Source of the DNA: an uncultured Ectothiorhodospiraceae bacterium
GTDB lineage: Bacteria > Pseudomonadota > Gammaproteobacteria > UBA6429 > Thiohalophilaceae
Length of the DNA stretch: 64,000 nucleotides
Reading direction: 5' to 3'
NCBI GenBank assembly: GCA_947259575.1
Contig: CAMYMU010000001.1
Span: forward strand, 62,001-126,000
Below, piece after piece: positions 1-8,879 of the stretch. Position 1 is the stretch's first letter; each line of letters begins with the position of its first letter. The notes under the pieces were generated by a model. That model searched no databases and had not been told where the DNA came from. It worked only from the letters and a program-made list of their open reading frames with translations. The position numbers and the translations under genes are program-made.

Positions 1-36
1 TATTTCCAATAATTAATTAAATAAAAAGAAATAAAT

Positions 37-462
37 ATGGAAATTAATGAATTTTTAAACTCCCTTAAGGATGTGCCTGTCTGGGGATGGATTATTGGCG
101 CGATAATTATCCTTATTATATTTGGTGACCGTAAACGCTGGGAGTATGAAGTTAAGATTTTGTTTCCAGCAGGAACTGGCCGGGGTGAGATCGAAATTGA
201 ATCGGTTGGCAATAAGATTTTTAAAAAAAGAGAAAAAAAGAGAATAGAAATAGAGCTCGATCTTGAACCGGCTGCGCAAAACAAGCCATATGAAGTTTTT
301 CTTAATGGTAAACGCATACATACCATTACTGAAAATGAGACTCGTTCATCACGTGTTCGAATAAATGATAAGTACAACGGCGATGAGCCAACACCAGGTG
401 ACAATATAGAGATCAAAAGTAATGGTGAAGTATATTTTTCGGGTCAATTAGGAAAAGATTAA
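37..462 (+). CDS. hypothetical single-pass membrane protein
   Basis: I do not recognise this 141-residue protein. A hydrophobic segment at about residues 15-32 (WGWIIGAIIILIIFG) is followed at once by DRKR, suggesting one N-terminal membrane anchor with a soluble remainder, probably on the cytoplasmic side by the positive-inside rule. Residues 38-140 are charged and rich in alternating beta-like stretches, with a lysine-rich run (KKREKKR) near residues 63-70. It could be a small beta-domain protein, but no family is assigned. The ATG at 37 follows an A-rich stretch without a clear Shine-Dalgarno. It ends 65 bp before a convergent lipoprotein gene. Confidence 0.6.
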   Translation: MEINEFLNSLKDVPVWGWIIGAIIILIIFGDRKRWEYEVKILFPAGTGRGEIEIESVGNKIFKKREKKRIEIELDLEPAAQNKPYEVFLNGKRIHTITENETRSSRVRINDKYNGDEPTPGDNIEIKSNGEVYFSGQLGKD

Positions 463-526
463 CTACTGCTGCCTAATCTTAACTAGATTTAATGTGCTTT
501 CCAGTGTGCAATGGAACTACGGAAAA

Positions 527-1525
527 TTACAAGCCCGGACAAATCCCATCAATAAGTAAAGAGTTCACTTCATTACTAATAGTTTGTTCTGGCACTCCGT
601 AGAGATGTATCTCAACCCCCGTCACGATAGCTTCTTTGGGTAGTTCAAATGGGTACTCGATTACCGACCAGCCTTCTCCTGCAATTTCAAATTTCTCTCT
701 GAAGATGTTTTTAAATATGGTGCTGGTTTTTTTGCTACCTATCTTATAATGCACTTCGGGCAATATCTGAATCGGGATTTTGCTGGTAGCGACCCGAAAG
801 TTGATCGCGCTTATGTTTTGCCATTCTTGTTTGCTGCTTAAATCCGGTGATTTTACCGAAAAAGTCCAGTGCGGGTCTTTACTCATTTGGTTGCTGGTCT
901 TGGGGAAGCACTCGCTTGAGATCGGCACAAACAGGCTGCCACCTTCAGTGGTTTGATTTAGTTTTGCCGGCCAGCTGGTGTTTACGAAAAATAATCCGGG
1001 ACAGGTTGTTGTGCTTACGGGCTCTTCGCGGGCTTCAATGAAGACGTGGCTACTACCCCAGCCCATCACATCTTCATCTTTATTGTCGAAGTTGAAGCAA
1101 TTGCCCGCAAGTGTGTCATGGACCTTAAAATCGTGGGTCAGAGTTTTAGTTGCAAAGCCTGTATTAATACCTAGAAAAAATTTCTGCGCTGGTATATCTA
1201 TGAGTAATCGATAGTGTCCTGAAGGTAAGTTTTCAACATCTATGTTGTACTGGTTTTTGTTTTTTGCGTCGACCTTAACACTAACTGGGTAGCTTAGTGC
1301 TGAATTGTATTTGTCGTAAACGTGTGCTGGCGGTAACCGGTCCTCGGCTAACAAACCTTCCGTCGTTGTTAAAGTGAACGACACTTTTTGGTACGCCTCA
1401 TTTCTATCCGATAACTGTTTTATAGTTGCAGAGACGGCAGTCTGACTGCATGAGCTGATTGCAGCACAACTTAGCAACAATAAACTAATATGCAGTAGGT
1501 TTCTAATCTTTAGAGTCTTGTTCAT
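527..1525 (-). CDS. putative lipoprotein of unknown function
   Basis: A 332-residue protein with a typical lipoprotein leader: basic MNKTLKIR, a leucine-rich hydrophobic core, and a candidate lipobox ISSC near residue 26, so it is probably lipid-anchored in the envelope. The mature part looks beta-rich with scattered cysteines and no motif I recognise. The chosen ATG at 1525 has GGAT just upstream; an in-frame ATG at 1534 is possible. Either start lies inside the 3' end of the upstream TerC gene (23-32 bp overlap), so the two genes are likely co-transcribed and translationally coupled. No function is offered. Confidence 0.65.
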   Translation of the reverse strand: MNKTLKIRNLLHISLLLLSCAAISSCSQTAVSATIKQLSDRNEAYQKVSFTLTTTEGLLAEDRLPPAHVYDKYNSALSYPVSVKVDAKNKNQYNIDVENLPSGHYRLLIDIPAQKFFLGINTGFATKTLTHDFKVHDTLAGNCFNFDNKDEDVMGWGSSHVFIEAREEPVSTTTCPGLFFVNTSWPAKLNQTTEGGSLFVPISSECFPKTSNQMSKDPHWTFSVKSPDLSSKQEWQNISAINFRVATSKIPIQILPEVHYKIGSKKTSTIFKNIFREKFEIAGEGWSVIEYPFELPKEAIVTGVEIHLYGVPEQTISNEVNSLLIDGICPGL

Positions 1526-2762
1526 GTGATCCATCAGTTTCTGACTTGTCCCGGTTAAAAAAAGCCTTTGACTCTTTACCGTAATGTATAAATTTATGTT
1601 TCACTTTTTTTAGAAGTACGCGTGCCCAGACAAATTCGCTGGCCAGGATAGCAAGTCCTGCAGGGATAACGATGATAGCAGGCCCAGGCGTCACAATAAA
1701 AATAATTCCTATAATTAAAACGCTTACCCCAATCAGGGTAATGATGATTCGTCTAAAGCCAGTGTACGTTATTAAGTATAGTTTACCAAAGTTATCCAGT
1801 ATCGGATAATTTGGAAGTTGACCTCGATCACGATGTAGTAGCGAATAAATAACACCAATTAATAAAATTGAGCTGGTGACAAGCAGAGTAAGTGCCGAAT
1901 CAACGGGGTAATAATTTGCTAGTAACATTTTGAGGCTTAGTAAAATCAGAATAACAATTAATGTGATTTTGATATAGCGTAATTGTTGTAAGGCCGTTGC
2001 AAAGACAAAATAGAGTGCGCGCATGCCAAGTAGTGACAATAAGCTAGCGCTGAGCAGGATAAACAAGTTCGATGATACAGAAAGTGTTGCCGGAATAGAG
2101 TCAGTCGCAAAAATGAGATCTGAATACTCAACTACCAGGATACAAACGAATAGCGGTGTAAATTTTAGCTTGCCAAGTTTTTTTACAATAAACTTACCTT
2201 CTTCGATATTCTCATCGATAGGTAAATGTTTCATCAGGTAATTGGCTAGTCTTGAGCGATGTTGATCCTGTTTGTTGGTTAAGCCAGCAACCAGGCGAAT
2301 TGTCGCAAATATCAAAAATACACCTAGCAGGTAATTCATCCAGGTGATGTTTTCCCAAAGCGTTACGCCCAATGACAGAATTACGCTACGTGAAATGATG
2401 GTTAGTACTAAACCATAAAACAGAACACGGTATTGTAAGTGCACGGGTATTTTTAATAGCTGAAAAGTCAGCACCATCACAAAAAGGTTGTCAAAACTCA
2501 GAACTCGATCCAGGAAATAGACGTTAACGTACTGGGCCAGTGCCTGTTTACCCGTTAATGTGTCATCGGCAAGAGCGGAGAAAATATTGTATTCAAATGA
2601 GAAATAAATGAAAAAGCCAAAGGCGAGTCCGATGCTAATCCAGAAACCGGTCTGCATGAGCGCATCGGCAATGGTTAGGCGTGCGGCTTTATGGCGCGTC
2701 AAACCCAGGTCGATTGCAAATAAGCAGGCTATACCAAGGCCAAGTGCAAACCAGGTGATCAT
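1503..2762 (-). CDS. TerC-family integral membrane protein with C-terminal PGPGW domain
   Basis: A 419-residue polytopic membrane protein. Residues about 1-280 match the TerC/Alx family: an ADDTLTGKQAL loop, then YFLDRVLSFDNLFV and, later, YSDLIFATDSIPA, the two acidic membrane motifs typical of TerC proteins, which are linked to tellurite resistance or divalent (manganese) cation export. Residues about 325-390 form a second unit resembling the PGPGW transmembrane family, with IFIVTPGPAIIVIPAGLAIL followed by ASEFVWA. The C-terminus is basic, then acidic. I infer metal-ion export or membrane homeostasis; the substrate is unknown. It overlaps the downstream lipoprotein gene. Confidence 0.85.
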   Translation of the reverse strand: MITWFALGLGIACLFAIDLGLTRHKAARLTIADALMQTGFWISIGLAFGFFIYFSFEYNIFSALADDTLTGKQALAQYVNVYFLDRVLSFDNLFVMVLTFQLLKIPVHLQYRVLFYGLVLTIISRSVILSLGVTLWENITWMNYLLGVFLIFATIRLVAGLTNKQDQHRSRLANYLMKHLPIDENIEEGKFIVKKLGKLKFTPLFVCILVVEYSDLIFATDSIPATLSVSSNLFILLSASLLSLLGMRALYFVFATALQQLRYIKITLIVILILLSLKMLLANYYPVDSALTLLVTSSILLIGVIYSLLHRDRGQLPNYPILDNFGKLYLITYTGFRRIIITLIGVSVLIIGIIFIVTPGPAIIVIPAGLAILASEFVWARVLLKKVKHKFIHYGKESKAFFNRDKSETDGSHEQDSKD

Positions 2763-2914
2763 AGTCTATTTCCGTTAAACATATGGCTGCATTGTAAACG
2801 AGTTGAAGTGGCACGCGAAGAACAGGGGCTGTATAAAAATTGAGTAATGCTGTCTTTAGCGTCATCTTTTACTTTAAGTTTCTTCCAGGTCCCTTGTCGG
2901 GTTAAACTTGGGGC

Positions 2915-4276
2915 ATGGCGAAGACAAAAACGGTTTATTACTGCTCCAGTTGTGGTGCTGAGGCTCCCAAGTGGTCGGGACAGTGTTCTGATTGCGGTGA
3001 ATGGAACACCTTGAGTGAAACCACAGCGGTTGTTTCATCCAGGCAACGTGCCGCGAACACTAGTTACACCGGTTCCAATATCACCCAGGTCCAGTCACTA
3101 GATAGCGTTGAACCGGATGACGTACAACGCATAGCAACGAGTATTAGCGAGTTTGACCGGGTTCTAGGTGGTGGGTTGGTTCCTGGCTCGGTGACCCTGA
3201 TTGGTGGTGACCCAGGGATCGGTAAATCAACCTTATTACTACAAGCATTGGTAAACCTCTCTCAACAGCAGACCACCTTGTATGTGACCGGCGAAGAATC
3301 ACTGCAACAGGTGAGCCTACGTGCGAGTCGGCTTGGCTATTCGGAGGCAAAGGTCCCATTGTTAGCCTCGACCCAGATTGAAACGATATTGCAACAGGCT
3401 CAATCCTCGAAGCCCCAGGTGATGGTGATCGATTCTATTCAAACCATGTTTACTGATGAATTGACGGCGGCACCGGGTGCGGTCTCGCAGGTGCGGGAGT
3501 GTGCAGCGCAGCTGGTACGCTTTGCAAAACAAACACAGACAACAGTCTTTCTCGTAGGGCATGTTACCAAAGAAGGTACATTAGCCGGGCCGCGGGTACT
3601 CGAGCACATGGTTGATACCGTTTTATATTTTGAAGGTGAGAGTGGTGAACGTTATCGTCTGATTCGCGCCGTGAAAAATCGTTTTGGTGCAGTAAACGAG
3701 CTAGGCGTTTTTGCCATGACCGATAAAGGTTTGCGTGAAGTCAGTAATCCATCTGCGATTTTTTTATCCAGACATGAGCAGGCCGTTCCTGGTAGTGTAA
3801 TTATGGTGACCCTGGAAGGCAGTCGACCCTTGCTGGTGGAAGTGCAGGCCCTGGTGGATGATTCACAACTAGCGAACCCTCGCAGAGTGACTGTAGGTTT
3901 TGAGCATAATCGTTTAGCCATGTTGCTTGCAGTATTACACCGACATGGTGATATCGTAACTGGTGATCAGGATGTGTTTGCGAATGTTGTGGGTGGTGTT
4001 CGAGTCACGGAGACGGGTGCTGATTTAGCCGTATTATTAGCGATCATGTCCAGCCTGCGTAATAAAACACTTGCAAGGGATATGATCGTCTTTGGAGAAG
4101 TTGGTTTAGCCGGCGAAATCCGGCCTGTGCCGAATGGACAGGAACGTCTAATGGAGGCATTTAAACATGGCTATAAACGTGCACTGATCCCCGCTGCAAA
4201 TGCACCACAGAAGGCTCCGGAAGGGATGGAGATTATTGCTGTAGATAGGATTGCAGAAGCATTAGATGCCTGTTGA
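2915..4276 (+). CDS. radA: DNA repair protein RadA
   Basis: RadA is a RecA-like ATPase that promotes branch migration during recombinational repair. This 453-residue protein has the usual length and order: an N-terminal zinc finger (C10, C13, C24, C27), Walker A GGDPGIGKST near residues 96-105, the RadA-specific KNRFG motif near residue 253, and a C-terminal Lon-like domain (VGGVRVTETGADLAVL onward). The ATG at 2915 gives the standard MAKTKTVYYC N-terminus. It is divergent from the TerC gene and convergent with the PilZ gene, whose end is 3 bp away. Confidence 0.97.
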   Translation: MAKTKTVYYCSSCGAEAPKWSGQCSDCGEWNTLSETTAVVSSRQRAANTSYTGSNITQVQSLDSVEPDDVQRIATSISEFDRVLGGGLVPGSVTLIGGDPGIGKSTLLLQALVNLSQQQTTLYVTGEESLQQVSLRASRLGYSEAKVPLLASTQIETILQQAQSSKPQVMVIDSIQTMFTDELTAAPGAVSQVRECAAQLVRFAKQTQTTVFLVGHVTKEGTLAGPRVLEHMVDTVLYFEGESGERYRLIRAVKNRFGAVNELGVFAMTDKGLREVSNPSAIFLSRHEQAVPGSVIMVTLEGSRPLLVEVQALVDDSQLANPRRVTVGFEHNRLAMLLAVLHRHGDIVTGDQDVFANVVGGVRVTETGADLAVLLAIMSSLRNKTLARDMIVFGEVGLAGEIRPVPNGQERLMEAFKHGYKRALIPAANAPQKAPEGMEIIAVDRIAEALDAC

Positions 4277-4279
4277 GCG

Positions 4280-4666
4280 TCAGTGGTGATTAACATCGAT
4301 CATCTCTGCAATCTCTCTTTCCATCAATTTAGGATCACCAAGATTTAATTCCAGTACTCTGCGCAGATGAGTCATGCTTTCCACGTCAATGTGTTTGCAT
4401 TCAAATCCGATCAGATCATCATGTAAATGGGCCAGCCCAACCTCTAATCGAATACTGACTTCGTTTGTACTAAGTATCAGCTCAAGGTTGAATTCATCAC
4501 CCCGTGCACCACTAAAATTGTCAGGCCGATCGATTAATGTGCCATGCAGGCTCAGGTCAACAACATGACCTGACCACTGTTGTTCACCACTGGGTGTCGA
4601 TAGACGATAGTCAGTATCAAAGTGAATACGTGTGAAGTGACGACGATGTTGGTCTGAATCAGTCAT
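4280..4666 (-). CDS. PilZ domain protein
   Basis: A 128-residue single-domain PilZ protein. The c-di-GMP-binding signature is present: RRHFTR (an RxxxR-type motif) near the N-terminus and DLSLHG (D/NxSxxG) about 27 residues later. Such proteins bind cyclic-di-GMP and control motility, pili or polysaccharide; the target here is unknown. I chose the ATG at 4666, placing the RxxxR motif near the N-terminus as in stand-alone PilZ proteins; an upstream in-frame start would add 22 residues. It lies 74 bp downstream of the FHA gene on the same strand, a possible two-gene unit. Confidence 0.85.
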   Translation of the reverse strand: MTDSDQHRRHFTRIHFDTDYRLSTPSGEQQWSGHVVDLSLHGTLIDRPDNFSGARGDEFNLELILSTNEVSIRLEVGLAHLHDDLIGFECKHIDVESMTHLRRVLELNLGDPKLMEREIAEMIDVNHH

Positions 4667-4740
4667 ATTTTGTTTAAATGCAGTAGTAACGGAATGAATT
4701 GTCGCGATCCAGAAATCTCTAGTACTGAACAAGTTATAGA

Positions 4741-5400
4741 CTATTCCAGGTAAAACTGCATTCTGATGTTACCAATGGTAATCGTATCACCGTCCTCTAA
4801 CTTGATGCCGCTATCTCCTACAATCTGATCACCGACACTGGGCGGGTGTTTGCCTTCCAGGTGTGAGATAAAGTAACCATCATGGCGACGTGTTATGACG
4901 GCGGTGGCGACCCCAGGTTTACCGAGGTTGGTCATCGATTTGGTCAAGGACATGGTCTTGCCCAGGTTCTGTCCATTGAGTATCTGTAGCCAACCTTGTT
5001 TGGGGTGAGCTTCTGCCTCTACCTCAGGAAGTTCTGGTTCTTTCTGTGTTGCCTCGGTGATAGGGGTGATATCAATACTGGTTGATGATTCATTGGACTC
5101 AAGGCTAGAAATTTCTTCATACTTATAAGAGAGAGTGTGTTTGCCAACGCGAATCAGATCACCGTCTGCTAATTTGTGCTCGGTTACTCTGTCCTGATTT
5201 ACAAAAGTGCCGTCTTCGGTTTTCAGATCAAACAGGATCGAGTCATGCCCATGTGTTTCAATGCGAGCGTGCTTATCCTGCACTGCGAGACTATCTATAT
5301 GGATAAGACAACTTGGATCGCTGCCAACTTCCATCATGCCTTGTTGCAATGGGAATACGCGTAATACTTTGCTTTTGAATGACAGCGTCAGTTTAGACAC
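4741..5400 (-). CDS. tandem FHA-domain protein
   Basis: A 219-residue cytoplasmic protein with an N-terminal FHA (phosphothreonine-binding) domain at about residues 20-90: VGSDPSCLIHIDS, then KHARIE and GTFVNQ, the conserved FHA strands and loops. After an acidic linker of about 45 residues comes a second, more degenerate FHA-like half (about 135-219, ending DGDTITIGNIRMQFYLE). FHA proteins bind phosphorylated partners in signalling, division or secretion. No kinase or phosphatase is nearby, so the partner is unknown. It sits upstream of the PilZ gene, and a second FHA protein is encoded near 56.7 kb. Confidence 0.85.
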   Translation of the reverse strand: MSKLTLSFKSKVLRVFPLQQGMMEVGSDPSCLIHIDSLAVQDKHARIETHGHDSILFDLKTEDGTFVNQDRVTEHKLADGDLIRVGKHTLSYKYEEISSLESNESSTSIDITPITEATQKEPELPEVEAEAHPKQGWLQILNGQNLGKTMSLTKSMTNLGKPGVATAVITRRHDGYFISHLEGKHPPSVGDQIVGDSGIKLEDGDTITIGNIRMQFYLE

Positions 5401-5498
5401 TGATAACTCTCCGATTTATGAAAAACTCTATATTTATCTTGGAATTATAGACCTTATTTGAGGTTCTTGTACAACCACTCATCTTCTCTATGGAGCGG

Positions 5499-6785
5499 TT
5501 AATCGGTATCTTTCTTGAGCTTTTCTTTCCAATCAGCGTCTATTTTTACTGTTTTCACCGTGTTGTTGGTTGTTTGTACGATTTCCATCGGATAATCGGC
5601 GATCAGCAGGCTGGTTCCCTGATCCGGGATGTGTTCCAGGTATTCGATGATAAGCCCATTAATGGTTTTCGGCCCTTCGGTAGGTAAATCCCACTCCAGA
5701 ATTCGATTTAATTCACGTACGCTGGCGCTACCATCAATAACATAACTTCCATCTTCTTGAATGTGGATATCCTTACTGGTGGCAGAAGGATCGGTGGTGA
5801 ACTCACCAACGATCTCCTCAAGCAAATCTTCAAGCGTAATCAAGCCAAGAATATCGCCATATTCATCCACGATCAGGCCAATACGGCGTTTTTCCCGTTG
5901 GAAGTTAAGCAGCTGTGTATTCAGAGGGGTACCAGCAGGCACAAAGTAGGGCTCACGGATCATGGCCCGCATAGTGTCTTTGTTCGCCGTTTCGGGGTCT
6001 TTGAAAATCTGGATAGCTTTGCGCAAATGCAGAAAACCAATAATCTGATCGATATCCCCTTGGTAAACCGGCAGCTTGGTATGTTGGCTAGTACGCAAGT
6101 CCTTGGAGATCTTTTCCCAGTCATCATCGATATCAATGCCCGTGATCTCATTTCGGGGCACCATAATGTCTTCAACCGTTACCTTCTCCAGATCCAGCAG
6201 GTTAAGCAGCATTTGCTGGTGGCGTTGTGGGATCACTGTCCCCGCTTCATTGACAATTATGCGTAGCTCTTCAGCTGACATATCGTACTGTGAGACCTGG
6301 GCCTTACTAAGTCCTAGTAGACGGAATATACCGTTTGCAGCCAGGTTAGTTAGCCAGACAATCGGATACAGAATTTTAAGCAAAGGCTCTAATACATACG
6401 AAGCAGGTAAGGCAAAGCGCTCTGGGTTGAGAGCAGCCAGCGTCTTGGGGGTAACCTCAGAGAAAATTAGAATCACCACGGTGAGGGAAATCGAGGCAAT
6501 CATGACCCCAGTCTCGCCATAAAAGTGGAAACCGATGACACTGGCAATCGAGGCTGCCAGGATATTAACAAAGTTATTGCCTAGTAAAATTACCCCGATC
6601 AATCGTTCTGGACGGGATAAGAGTCGTTGTGCCCTTTTGGCCCCCTTTCGATTTTGATCCGCAAGATGCTTGAGCCTATAGCGATTCAGGCTCATTAATC
6701 CTGTTTCAGAACCGGAGAAAAAGCCAGAGACAATGATAAGAAAGGCTAGGGTGCCAAATAGAATACTAAACGGGAAATCTTCCAA
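5499..6785 (-). CDS. CNNM/CBS-domain membrane protein, CorB/CorC (YfjD) type
   Basis: A 428-residue protein with a DUF21/CNNM transmembrane domain (about 1-190; GSETGLMSLNRYRLKHLA near the start), two CBS domains (about 200-340; VEDIMVPRNEI, LRKAIQ, then GLIVDEYGDILGLITLEDLL) and a C-terminal CorC/HlyC transporter-associated domain (about 350-425; DGSASVRELNRIL). The family is tied to magnesium/cobalt efflux or resistance. The order corB - ccsA-like - ffh matches yfjD-ypjD-ffh of E. coli, with one extra hydrolase gene here. It ends a minus-strand pair with the CcsA-like gene. Confidence 0.93.
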   Translation of the reverse strand: MEDFPFSILFGTLAFLIIVSGFFSGSETGLMSLNRYRLKHLADQNRKGAKRAQRLLSRPERLIGVILLGNNFVNILAASIASVIGFHFYGETGVMIASISLTVVILIFSEVTPKTLAALNPERFALPASYVLEPLLKILYPIVWLTNLAANGIFRLLGLSKAQVSQYDMSAEELRIIVNEAGTVIPQRHQQMLLNLLDLEKVTVEDIMVPRNEITGIDIDDDWEKISKDLRTSQHTKLPVYQGDIDQIIGFLHLRKAIQIFKDPETANKDTMRAMIREPYFVPAGTPLNTQLLNFQREKRRIGLIVDEYGDILGLITLEDLLEEIVGEFTTDPSATSKDIHIQEDGSYVIDGSASVRELNRILEWDLPTEGPKTINGLIIEYLEHIPDQGTSLLIADYPMEIVQTTNNTVKTVKIDADWKEKLKKDTD

Positions 6786-6893
6786 AAAAGGGGTCCTTAA
6801 TAGGGCATGTACATATATTAGTAACTAGCTAATTGGGAATCGTCAAGGGATCGCCAGCCAACAGGTCAATATATGATCTGGTTAATTATATGG

Positions 6894-7691
6894 TTATTGC
6901 TTGTGAAGGATAATTTCCAGGACGAATTTGCTGCCAAAATAGGCCAACAGCAAGAATATAAAGCCCGTTAACGTCCAGCGTATCGCTGTTCGACCACGCC
7001 AACCGAACTTCCAGCGGCCCCAGAGTAACATCGCAAATAATAACCAGGCACCGATGGAAAGCACCGTCTTGTGTTGAGAAATCAGGTCTTCAATGAAAAA
7101 GAAGCCAGTCCCTAGAGAGATGCTCAGGACAATAAAGCCCACGCCTATCATGCGGAATAGCAGTTTTTCCATAGTCTCCAGAGGCGGCAGGGCACGAATA
7201 AAGCCAGCCGCATGTTTCTTATGTAAATGTGCATCCTGTACATAAAGCATAATCGACTGTAATGCCGCTATGCTGAGTAAGCTATATGCGATCAGAGACG
7301 TGATAATGTGTACTTCAAGTACAAATGAAAGGTCTTGTGATAGTAACGTTACGTTTTCATTGACTAGCCTTAGTAAAACCGCCAGCGCGGCAACGGGTAA
7401 GACACCAATCGCCAGGTTCTCAATTGGTTCCTGCCAGGCGAAGCTGATCAACATCAGGGTAATGACCCAGGCAATTAGCGAAAAGACGCTAAAAAAGCTG
7501 ATATCAAGCGCAGGACCGGATAATAAGTGTACATAAAGCAGGTAGGCATGGAGGACTAATACACCGTTGGCTAGCAGCAGCAGGCGCACTTTTTCCATCC
7601 CTTTGCCACCACTTGCTAACCTATAAACGAACAATATTGTCAGCAAGATGTAGAGGAAAATAACAAGTGTTGCGAGCAGGTTTTCTAACAT
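6894..7691 (-). CDS. cytochrome c assembly (CcsA/YpjD-like) membrane protein
   Basis: About 265 residues with eight or so hydrophobic segments, typical of the CcmC/CcsA-like YpjD family. Recognisable features are the LEVHIITSLIAYSLLSIAAL stretch with a membrane histidine near residue 130, and a late QHKTVLSIGAWLLFAMLLWG segment with another histidine. YpjD is a paralogue of cytochrome c maturation proteins often found beside ffh; its exact role is not settled. The ATG at 7691 is preferred to an in-frame GTG two codons upstream. A perfect inverted repeat (GGCCAC/GTGGCC, 7692-7707) lies directly over the start region. Confidence 0.9.
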   Translation of the reverse strand: MLENLLATLVIFLYILLTILFVYRLASGGKGMEKVRLLLLANGVLVLHAYLLYVHLLSGPALDISFFSVFSLIAWVITLMLISFAWQEPIENLAIGVLPVAALAVLLRLVNENVTLLSQDLSFVLEVHIITSLIAYSLLSIAALQSIMLYVQDAHLHKKHAAGFIRALPPLETMEKLLFRMIGVGFIVLSISLGTGFFFIEDLISQHKTVLSIGAWLLFAMLLWGRWKFGWRGRTAIRWTLTGFIFLLLAYFGSKFVLEIILHKQ

Positions 7692-7997
7692 GGCCACTAT
7701 TGTGGCCTAACTCGCTGTTTTTAAAAAGAGCTTATTGGGCTATCCTGTCCCGGTTTAGCGAAAAACTTTTAAGGTCATGGAGTTACTGGCCGATGATTAA
7801 GCCAGATAGGCACGCAACCCATTATATGAGTAGAAAACCCGCAAATGCGGGTATTTTGATGCTCAAGAGGTGGCGGCGGCTAGAGAGTGCATTGCTGGTG
7901 GCTTGTGACCCCTGACGCATTCTGTTTTACTCTGACTATGGCATGATCCTGATTTTTAGTGAGTGGTGCATTTTCAAGCACGGAATGACATAAAACG
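7692..7997. other. divergent intergenic region, ccsA-like / MBL hydrolase
   Basis: About 300 bp between two divergent genes. It contains the GGCCAC-N4-GTGGCC inverted repeat at 7692-7707 and a terminator-like hairpin at 7834-7857 (ACCCGC AAAT GCGGGT flanked by A and T tracts). No RNA gene or credible ORF was seen; promoters for both neighbours presumably lie here but I cannot place them with confidence. Confidence 0.5.
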
Positions 7998-8762
7998 ATG
8001 GAATTAAAAATACTAGGATGTAGTGGCGGTGTAGGCGTAGACCTGCGGACCACGACCTTGCTCATTGATCAGGATATTCTGATTGATGCGGGCACCGGTG
8101 TCGGTGATCTCAACATGGAAGAGATGTTGAATATTCGCCATATTTTCCTTACCCATTCCCACCTAGATCATATTGCCTGCATTCCCTTGCTGGTCGATAC
8201 GTTATTCGACCAGATTAAAGAACCGATAACCATCCATGCTCAGGCCGAAACCATCGATGCGCTTAAAAAGCACATCTTCAACAACGTCATCTGGCCGGAT
8301 TTTTCCAAGCTACCCACAGCAGAAAATCCAGTGATGACGTTTGAAGTGATGAAACCGGGAGAGATTTATACTTTCAATGACCGGCATTTGCAGATGATTA
8401 CTGTCAATCACGTGGTCCCCGGTGTGGGTTATCGGGTTGAGAATGCCGCGGGCGTCTTTGCTTTCAGTGGCGATACCACCAGCAATGATTCGTTTTGGGA
8501 TAGCCTTAATCAACAGGACAAGCTTGATGTCCTCATCGTAGAGACGGCCTTCACCAATGCTGATATCGATCTATGTCGCCGGGCAGGACACTATTGCGCA
8601 GATTTACTGGCCGACGATTTGGCCAAGCTCAAGCATAAGCCAAAAGTTTATATCAGCCATAACAAGCCGGGTTCAGAGGGACAGATTTTGTCCGAGTGTG
8701 AGCAGGCGATAACCACCCATGACATTCACTCTCTGTCTGGTGGCGCTAAAATCACATTTTAG
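7998..8762 (+). CDS. MBL-fold metallohydrolase (class-II cyclic-nucleotide phosphodiesterase-like)
   Basis: A 254-residue metallo-beta-lactamase-fold enzyme. The metal-binding motif H53-S-H55-L-D57-H58 is intact, FSGDTTSND (about residue 155) supplies the next metal ligand, and YISHNKPG near residue 220 the last histidine. The N-terminus LKILGCSGGVGVDLRTTTLL and overall length resemble the RNase Z-like/cAMP phosphodiesterase class-II branch rather than lactamases. The likely activity is phosphodiester hydrolysis on an unknown substrate. It is a single gene between the CcsA-like gene (divergent) and ffh (same strand, about 115 bp downstream). Confidence 0.88.
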   Translation: MELKILGCSGGVGVDLRTTTLLIDQDILIDAGTGVGDLNMEEMLNIRHIFLTHSHLDHIACIPLLVDTLFDQIKEPITIHAQAETIDALKKHIFNNVIWPDFSKLPTAENPVMTFEVMKPGEIYTFNDRHLQMITVNHVVPGVGYRVENAAGVFAFSGDTTSNDSFWDSLNQQDKLDVLIVETAFTNADIDLCRRAGHYCADLLADDLAKLKHKPKVYISHNKPGSEGQILSECEQAITTHDIHSLSGGAKITF

Positions 8763-8879
8763 CCCTGCGGTCTCCAGCGTTTCCCCAAAGTGAGATCATC
8801 CTACCAGCGTCTATACAGCCGTGCCTATTTGGCTGAGTACGTTATAATTGAGACTCTTTAATTGCTGTAGTGAATAACG

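Noticed and set aside
5757-6266. 169-codon plus-strand ORF antisense to the CorC-type gene
   Set aside because: Complementary to conserved CBS-domain codons; no ribosome binding site or domain.
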